This document shows positions 13,136 through 14,026 of a stretch of 14,026 bases of DNA, piece after piece. The position numbers were made by a program, and so were the translations under genes. The notes beneath the pieces were generated by a model. The model did no database searches. It saw only the letters and a list, made by a program, of their open reading frames with translations, and was not told the origin of the DNA. How positions within the stretch are numbered: the first letter of the stretch is position 1; each line of letters begins with the position of its first letter. The DNA is from Bacteroidales bacterium (GTDB taxonomy: Bacteria; Bacteroidota; Bacteroidia; Bacteroidales; UBA12077): contig JAUVLS010000010.1 in the NCBI GenBank assembly GCA_030600625.1, positions 1 through 14,026 of the forward strand. Direction: 5' to 3'.

Positions 13136-14026
13136 TTACAAAGTATATTTCCTTTTCCTAATATAAGCAAGCAATATTGCAAATAATATAATAAATACAA
13201 CCGGTAAAATTGTATTAATTATTTTCCACTTTGTTTTTTCTTCCTGTATTTTTGATTTATCAAGTAATCGTAATTTAAATTCACGCGATCTTATATCGAG
13301 TATCCCACTTTCATCAACCAGATAATGAACAGCATTCATTACAAATTCTTTGTTCCCGTATGTTTGCTTTGTATACCTGTCGTAACCTAATGGAGTAATA
13401 AAAATACCATCCGCTCTTTGCCTGACATCATTTTTAATAATATCAGCATCAGAAACAACGATCATCTTTGTGAATTCGCTTTTTTCTCTAAAACTAAAAT
13501 CCTGCCCCGCAATATATTTATTAATCATCCGGTTTTTAAATACCGATTCAAATTGACCTTCCAGAACAACAGCAATAGGATTATTCGGTTGATTAAAAGT
13601 TAAAGGGTCCAATTTTTCACTTACTTGTGTTAAACTCACCAATAAAGGAATATTCAATACTCTGGAATTAGGTGAAGAAGTTAATAATACTTGCTTTTTA
13701 ATTTCCGGATTATTACCTACAGTATCTATAAGACTTGGAAACTCTGATTTTATCATATTCAGGTTTTTAGTAACAGGATTATTATCAGGAGCAGCAAGTA
13801 AAGGGAAATATAACCATGGAGCAGGAGCAAATTTAGCTTGAGTTCCAGCTATTGCTGTATTTACAGGAATAACTGCACACTGAACATCCTGAATAACATT
13901 AGGATTTACACGAACACCATATTTAAACAACTGATCGCTAAGATTTATATCGTTCATTAAAGCAAAGGTGGCTCCTCCTGTTGATAAACTATCCATACTT
14001 ATTTTTACAGATTCTACAAACCAAAG
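13136..14026 (-). CDS. gldG: GldG, substrate-binding component of the Gld ABC system (partial, N-terminus off the right edge)
   Basis: The frame is open from the right edge to a stop at 13136, giving 296 residues of the C-terminal part. The visible start LWFVESVKISMDSLS, then LNDINLSDQLFKYGVRVNP-like sequence and QDVQCAVIPVN, matches GldG. The first ATG inside the window (13996) is internal and not the start. The region at about 205-235 (FVMNAVHYLVDESGILDIRSREFKLRLLDK) is the conserved end of the GldG/ABC_transp_aux domain. It closes with a membrane anchor, IINTILPVVFIILFAILLAYI, and a basic tail RKRKYTL. In Flavobacterium, GldA, GldF and GldG form an ABC complex needed for gliding; homologues also occur in non-gliding Bacteroidetes, where the role is unclear. 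gldF would be expected just beyond the right edge. Confidence 0.92.
   Translation of the reverse strand, partial: LWFVESVKISMDSLSTGGATFALMNDINLSDQLFKYGVRVNPNVIQDVQCAVIPVNTAIAGTQAKFAPAPWLYFPLLAAPDNNPVTKNLNMIKSEFPSLIDTVGNNPEIKKQVLLTSSPNSRVLNIPLLVSLTQVSEKLDPLTFNQPNNPIAVVLEGQFESVFKNRMINKYIAGQDFSFREKSEFTKMIVVSDADIIKNDVRQRADGIFITPLGYDRYTKQTYGNKEFVMNAVHYLVDESGILDIRSREFKLRLLDKSKIQEEKTKWKIINTILPVVFIILFAILLAYIRKRKYTL

Noticed and set aside
12974..13186. Plus-strand open frame of 70 codons across the higB promoter region.
   Set aside because: It overlaps the higB promoter and the 3' end of gldG on the opposite strand and is rich in Phe, Asn and Lys, as expected from translated AT-rich DNA.
1..14026. 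tRNA genes, CRISPR arrays, insertion sequences or prophage genes.
   Set aside because: No tRNA-like cloverleaf with a CCA end, no regularly spaced repeats, no transposase or integrase, and no phage structural genes were recognised on either strand.

Overview
The window looks like a chromosomal segment of a Bacteroidota (Bacteroidetes) bacterium, probably near the Bacteroidales/Marinilabiliales part of the phylum. The evidence is low-GC DNA, a GldG homologue next to dnaN, several exact copies of the phylum's TAnnTTTG -7 promoter box, genes without Shine-Dalgarno sequences, and small protein families common in this phylum. The species cannot be named from the sequence.

Layout, left to right. 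(1) 1-2588, minus strand: the N-terminal two thirds of an MsbA-like exporter (runs off the left edge) lies downstream of purB (adenylosuccinate lyase). (2) 2589-2719: divergent intergenic region. (3) 2720-5412, plus strand: mqnA (chorismate dehydratase of the futalosine route to menaquinone), a long-form NfeD/ClpP-class membrane protease, and a GNAT acetyltransferase one base after it. (4) 5413-5692: non-coding spacer with a 9-bp tandem repeat inside a short inverted repeat. (5) 5720-6714, plus strand: a small HTH protein, a strong intrinsic terminator, then an HD-domain hydrolase with its own promoter and an apparently leaderless start. (6) 6784-7465, minus strand: a UPF0175/PIN (DUF3368) toxin-antitoxin-like pair, bracketed by a 12-bp inverted repeat. 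(7) 7621-10941, minus strand: a pRiA4b ORF-3-like protein, a fumarylacetoacetate-hydrolase-fold enzyme, a DEDDh exonuclease with a C-terminal extra domain, and dnaN (beta clamp). A 31-bp palindrome and a textbook terminator separate members of this block. (8) 11057-14026, minus strand: a membrane-anchored DUF4340 protein, a higBA toxin-antitoxin operon, and gldG (5' end beyond the right edge).

The core genes are housekeeping (purine synthesis, quinone synthesis, replication clamp, Gld ABC system). The accessory signal is two unrelated toxin-antitoxin modules about 5 kb apart, one of them lying between gldG and the DUF4340 gene, plus several extragenic repeats. Five gene starts are placed here at internal ATGs because promoter, terminator or family evidence excludes the longest open frame. 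I found no tRNA, rRNA, CRISPR array, insertion sequence or clear prophage, and nothing that amounts to a convincing new system. No gene-free stretch exceeds 300 bases.
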